Below are positions 59,941 to 64,000 of a DNA stretch of 64,000 bases, one piece after another. Location of the stretch: contig LLCB01000033.1 of assembly GCA_001414345.1 (NCBI GenBank), forward strand, positions 223,278 through 287,277, in the 5' to 3' direction. The notes under the pieces were generated by a model that saw nothing but the letters and a program-made list of their open reading frames with translations, made no database searches and was not told the DNA's origin. The position numbers and the translations under genes were made by a program. The stretch comes from Hymenoscyphus infarciens. Its lineage: Eukaryota > Ascomycota > Leotiomycetes > Helotiales > Helotiaceae. The stretch's first letter is position 1, and each line of letters begins with the position of its first letter.

Positions 59941-62900
59941 ATAAGTATTTAGAAGCTTAAAGGCTCTATAAATTATAAAGTCTAGACTATATATACTAAG
60001 GCTTTCCTTACTAAGAAAGAACAAATTAAATCAATTATGTCTTATATTAAAAGCGACTCTAAATAAGAATATAAAGTATTAAGTAATATAATATTACTTA
60101 TAAAAGATAGCCTACTTCTATAAATTTAAGATAAGAATAATACTAAAGCAGCTTAGAATATACTTAAGAACTTCTATAGTTCTAAAAGGTTCTCTTCTAA
60201 ATTCATACTATATAGAGAGTTCTTTAATACTTCTTTAGAGAGGTTCTCTTCTATAGAAGAATACCTTAATAAGGTTAAATATCTTAGTAATTAATTAAGA
60301 GCTAAAGATATAGAACTACTTAGACAGGTAGTTATAGCCTAGGTACTTAATAATCTAAGTAAGGATTATAAGAATATTATATCTAATATAACTTAATCCT
60401 TATAAAACGATATTAATACCTATACTATAGAGAACTTATTCTCTAATCTTATAAACGACTTAGGAGTCTAAAAGATAAGAGTCTAAAGAAGAAGAAGCCT
60501 TTATAAGCTCTACTCTTTATAAGAACTCTTATAAAAGAAAGAAGCCTTATAAGATTATAAAAGGGAAATACTATACTTATTATAAGTAGGCTATATACTT
60601 TATAAATAAGTATTACTATCTTAATCTATAAAAAGTACCTAAAGGCTTTATATTTAAAAAGGGTATACTTAAAGCTAGCCTTAATAAAGAAAGAGAAGAA
60701 AAGAGCTTATCTTAAGATAAAAGAGATATAAACGTTAATATTATATTTACTAACCTTAATTATAATAATACTTAAGTTATTAATAATAAAGAGGATAATA
60801 TTAGCCTAGATAATCTAGACTTTAAGGTAAATAATACTAAAAACTAAAACTCTATAAACTCTAATACTAATACTAGTATAAATACCTTTAACTCCTTATA
60901 AAATACTAGATAAGCTAAACAGGTTCTTACTACTACCTCTAACTCTATAGATAATAAATCTAATTTTATACTAGATACTACTACTATAGAATATATAATA
61001 TATAATAAGCTCTATTTTATAGATTATAAGCCTAGTAATAAACTAGTTAAGTAGAACAAAGTAAAAATACTTAGTATTAAGAGAGTTAGTTCTATTTATA
61101 TTAGGTTTAAAGATAATAATATTATTAAGTCTTTTATACTTAAGCTAGGCTATAACCTAATAAGTTAAAGTAAATTAGTAAATTTCTATACTATATTTAC
61201 CTCTAATAACTACTATATTAAAGATAATAAAATAAATAAGCTTATAACTAAAGGTAATAAGATAGATAACTTATATTATTTAGATATTATTTCTCTTAGA
61301 TATAAAAACACTATATTAAGTAATACTATACTTAATATAATAAAGTATAAAAATATAAATAAACTATACTTATATAATAGACTAGGATATATTAGTCTAT
61401 AAGTATTAGATAAGATTATTAATACTATAAAAGATTATAATAATATTATATTTAATAAAAATATAAATAATAGTATTATTAATTATAAAAACTATCTTAA
61501 AAGTAAATTTACTAATAAGATAAATAGACTAATAAGTAGTAAAGTCTTTAGTCTATTAGAAAAAGTTAGTAGTAATCTATATAGTCTTATAAAACCTAAT
61601 ACTTATAATAACTATAAATACTTTATAACCTTTCTAGATAAGTACTCTAGGTTCTTAGAAGTTAAATTACTTAGAAGTAAAAGTAAGGCCTTTATAGCTT
61701 TTAAAGAATTTAAGAATAAGGAAGAAAATAATATAAATAATAAGTATATAAGAATATTTAGTATAAATAATAGTACTAAACTCGTTAATAATAAATTTAA
61801 TACCTATTTAAAGGAATATAGAATAATATATTAATTATTACTTATTTATACTCTTAAACCTAATAGTTTAATAAAGAGAATAAATTATATTATACTTAAT
61901 AAAGCTAAATATCTTTTATATTAAGCTAACTTACTCCTTATATTTTAAAAAGAAGCTATATTAATAGCTACTTATCTATATAATAGAATACTTTACTCTA
62001 AATTAGACTATAAAACTCCTTATAAACTTAAATATATAGAATAATCTTATATAAGTAATATAAAAACATTTAGTTCTATAGTTTATTATAAAAATAAATA
62101 AAATAGTATTAAAAAGCTAGATAAAAAAGCTAATAAAGCTATACTAATAGGCTTTAATAAAAACTTATATAAGCTCTATAATATTATACTTAAAAAACCT
62201 ATTTAAGTTAGAGATATATATATAATAGAAAATAAGTTTTTAAATACTATAAGAGATATAATAAATAATAGTAATTATATAAATACTAGCTTACTAGAAG
62301 ATAAAAAGAACTCTAATCTAAGAGGATTAGATATAAATAAGATTAGAATTAAATACATATCTAATTCTACGTCTAATCTTAGTAATTTTAGTATAAATAA
62401 TATTAAGACTAATAATATAAATATTAATAAGTCTAATAAAGAAATATTAACTATAACTAGTAACTTAGAAGAACTAAACATAAATAATACTAAACTTAAT
62501 AGTCTTAAAATAAATAAGTCTAAATCTAATAAACTAAATAATCTATATAATATAGATAATATAAATAAGCTAGCTCTAGTAGCTAATATTAATAATAAGC
62601 CTACTAATTATAAAGAAGCTATATCTAATATTAATAGTACTAAATAGCTTTATACTATAAAACTAGAAGTAGATAAACTAAAGTTATAAAACACTTAGGA
62701 TCTAGTAGACTTACCTAGTAATAGAATACCTTTAAAAGATAAATAGATATATAAAATTAAAACTAACCTTAATAATAATATTATAAAATATAAGACTAGA
62801 TAAGTAGTATAAGGATTTAATTAAGTTTTAAGTATTAATTACTTAAAAACGTTCTCTACTATATATAAACCTAAGATATATAAACTAGTATTTCTACTAG

Positions 62901-63613
62901 CTATAATAAATAAATAGTATTTATATTAATATAATATTAAAAACGTATTTATATATATTAATATAGATAAAGATATCTATATTAAATAACCTATAAGCTT
63001 TAAAGTAGATAATAAGGTTTATAAACTTAATAAGGCCTTATATAAACTAAAATAATCGCCTAGGCTATAGTATAAATATCTATTAGACATTTACTCTAAG
63101 CTAGGCTTTATAGTCTTACTATATAACTAAGGCATTTTTATTAATAGAATTACTAAAGTTATTATTATATACTATATAAATAACTTAATAATAACTAGAC
63201 CTAATAAGAAAGACATAGATAATATTATATCTAATATAAGTAAGGTTCTAAAAATATAGTATTTAAACCTTATAAACTAGTTCTTAGGAATAGAAATAAA
63301 GTATAATATTAGTAATTAAATACTTACTATAAATTAAAACAAATATCTAACTAATATTAAGACTAAATTTAATAAAGATAAACTAACCTCTATATCTATA
63401 CTTATAAAACTAGGCTTATACTTAGATAAAAACAAAGATTAAGCTACTAAAGATAATATTACTACCTATTAATAAGAAATAGAGTCTTTAATATACCTTA
63501 ATACTAAAACTAGACCTAATATTACCTTTATAGTTAATAGATATACTAGATTTATATCTAATCCTAGTATAGCTTACTTTAGAGCTTTAAAAAGGATATA
63601 GAAATATCTAAAT
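59941..63613 (+). pseudogene. Copia-2 gag-pol relic, cut by R4
   Basis: The plus strand from 59941 (ATA where ATG is expected) reads a copia gag start (KLKGSINYKV, then TIYTKAFLTKKEQIKSIMSY). A zinc knuckle at about 60571-60625 has Tyr at Cys and His positions. The protease reads ILDTTTT near 60968, where Asp-Ser/Thr-Gly is expected. Integrase is about 61350-62060 (ITFLDKYSRFLEVKLLRSKSK at 61628 on). RT is about 62700-63300, with the catalytic box near 63165-63200 reading YYINNLIIT, Asn at both Asp positions. RNase H begins (RFISNPSIAYFRALKR near 63550) and is then cut by R4. Stops sit at Gln/Trp codons; CA and TG are almost absent. It is a different, older copia from Copia-1. Confidence 0.88.
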
Positions 63614-64000
63614 TACTTATATGCCCTCTACTAGGGTTTTGAGCTAGTATCAACTTAGACTTAATACTGGTTTAATACTAGTTCAAGATATTAATACGTT
63701 TTATAAAACGATTTAAAGTAATTTAAGCTGATTTATAAAACGATTTAAAGTAAGAAACCGATTCATAAAACGATTCAAGGTAATTTAAGCCGATTTATAA
63801 AACGATTTAAAGTGATTTATAAAACGATTTAAAGTAAGAAACCGATTCATAAAACGATTTAAGGTAATTTAAGCTGATTTATAAAACAATTTAAAATTAT
63901 AAACTAACTTATAATCTAGCTCTTAACTTAGTTTAAAAAATATATCTAAAATAAAGTACTTAGAAGAAAAAATAAAAAGTCTAGAGAGAGTGTTTTTTTT
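63614..64000 (+). mobile_element. R4: left end of a fourth R copy (runs off window)
   Basis: Starts TACTTATATGCCCTCTACTA and carries the subterminal array at about 63690-63900. It ends at the window edge in the TCTAGAGAGAGTG-T-run segment that also follows the array in R3 (57340-57360). It lies in the RNase H region of Copia-2. Mutation is light to moderate. Confidence 0.85.

Noticed and set aside
62275..62481. Minus-strand open stretch of 68 codons, Leu/Ile-rich
   Set aside because: Antisense to the Asn/Ser/Lys-rich linker between integrase and RT of Copia-2; a shadow that only mimics a membrane protein.
1..64000. Mitochondrial or plasmid origin because of the high AT content
   Set aside because: The composition comes from C to T change at CA and CG sites in nested nuclear LTR and DNA transposons, not from mitochondrial genes; no rRNA, tRNA or respiratory gene is present.

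Overview
The window is almost certainly nuclear DNA of a filamentous ascomycete (Pezizomycotina), taken from an AT-rich, gene-poor compartment made of dead transposons. Over most of it the dinucleotides CA and TG are nearly absent, while TA is in great excess. The reading frames of recognisable transposon proteins are broken almost only where a CAA, CAG or TGG codon would be expected. This is the signature of repeat-induced point mutation (RIP), and here CpG also appears to be hit. No gene in the window looks intact.

Layout. 1-4660: plus-strand Ty3/gypsy pol relic (A1) with chromodomain. 5677-9960: minus-strand copy of the same family (A2), truncated in reverse transcriptase and bordered by an inverted repeat. 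10030-11200: unrecognised broken minus-strand gene. 12074-14225: short LTR element M1 that keeps only integrase and chromodomain. 15451-29628: Giant-1, a 14.2 kb minus-strand Ty3/gypsy element with 183-bp LTRs and a perfect GATAT target duplication; about 6 kb downstream of its pol encode an unrecognised protein. 29634-31224: an island that has kept CA/TG and ends in a broken Fic/DOC-family gene.

31225-47998: Giant-2, a 16.8 kb minus-strand Ty3/gypsy element with 102-bp LTRs and a CCGG target duplication, inserted a few bases after the DOC stop codon. It carries an extra Lys/Glu/Arg-rich reading frame after pol, and contains two copies of a TIR element (R1, R2) and a gag-only LTR element (M2). 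The island resumes at 48003 with an unrecognised gene (ORF X), cut by a Tc1/mariner element (48708-50047) and by R3 (50699-58527). R3 is itself split by a 6.1 kb Copia element (51208-57321, target duplication AGAAG). 58850-59412 is a third gypsy-A fragment. 59941-63613 is a plus-strand Copia relic cut by R4, which runs off the window.

Read outwards, the window is a stratigraphy. An old host segment (DOC and ORF X) was split by Giant-2, Tc1 and R3. R copies then entered Giant-2, ORF X and a Copia, and Copia-1, the least mutated large element, entered R3. The unusual items are the two giant gypsy elements with extra downstream frames, the R family with its subterminal arrays, and two short LTR elements whose left LTR escaped RIP while the right one did not.
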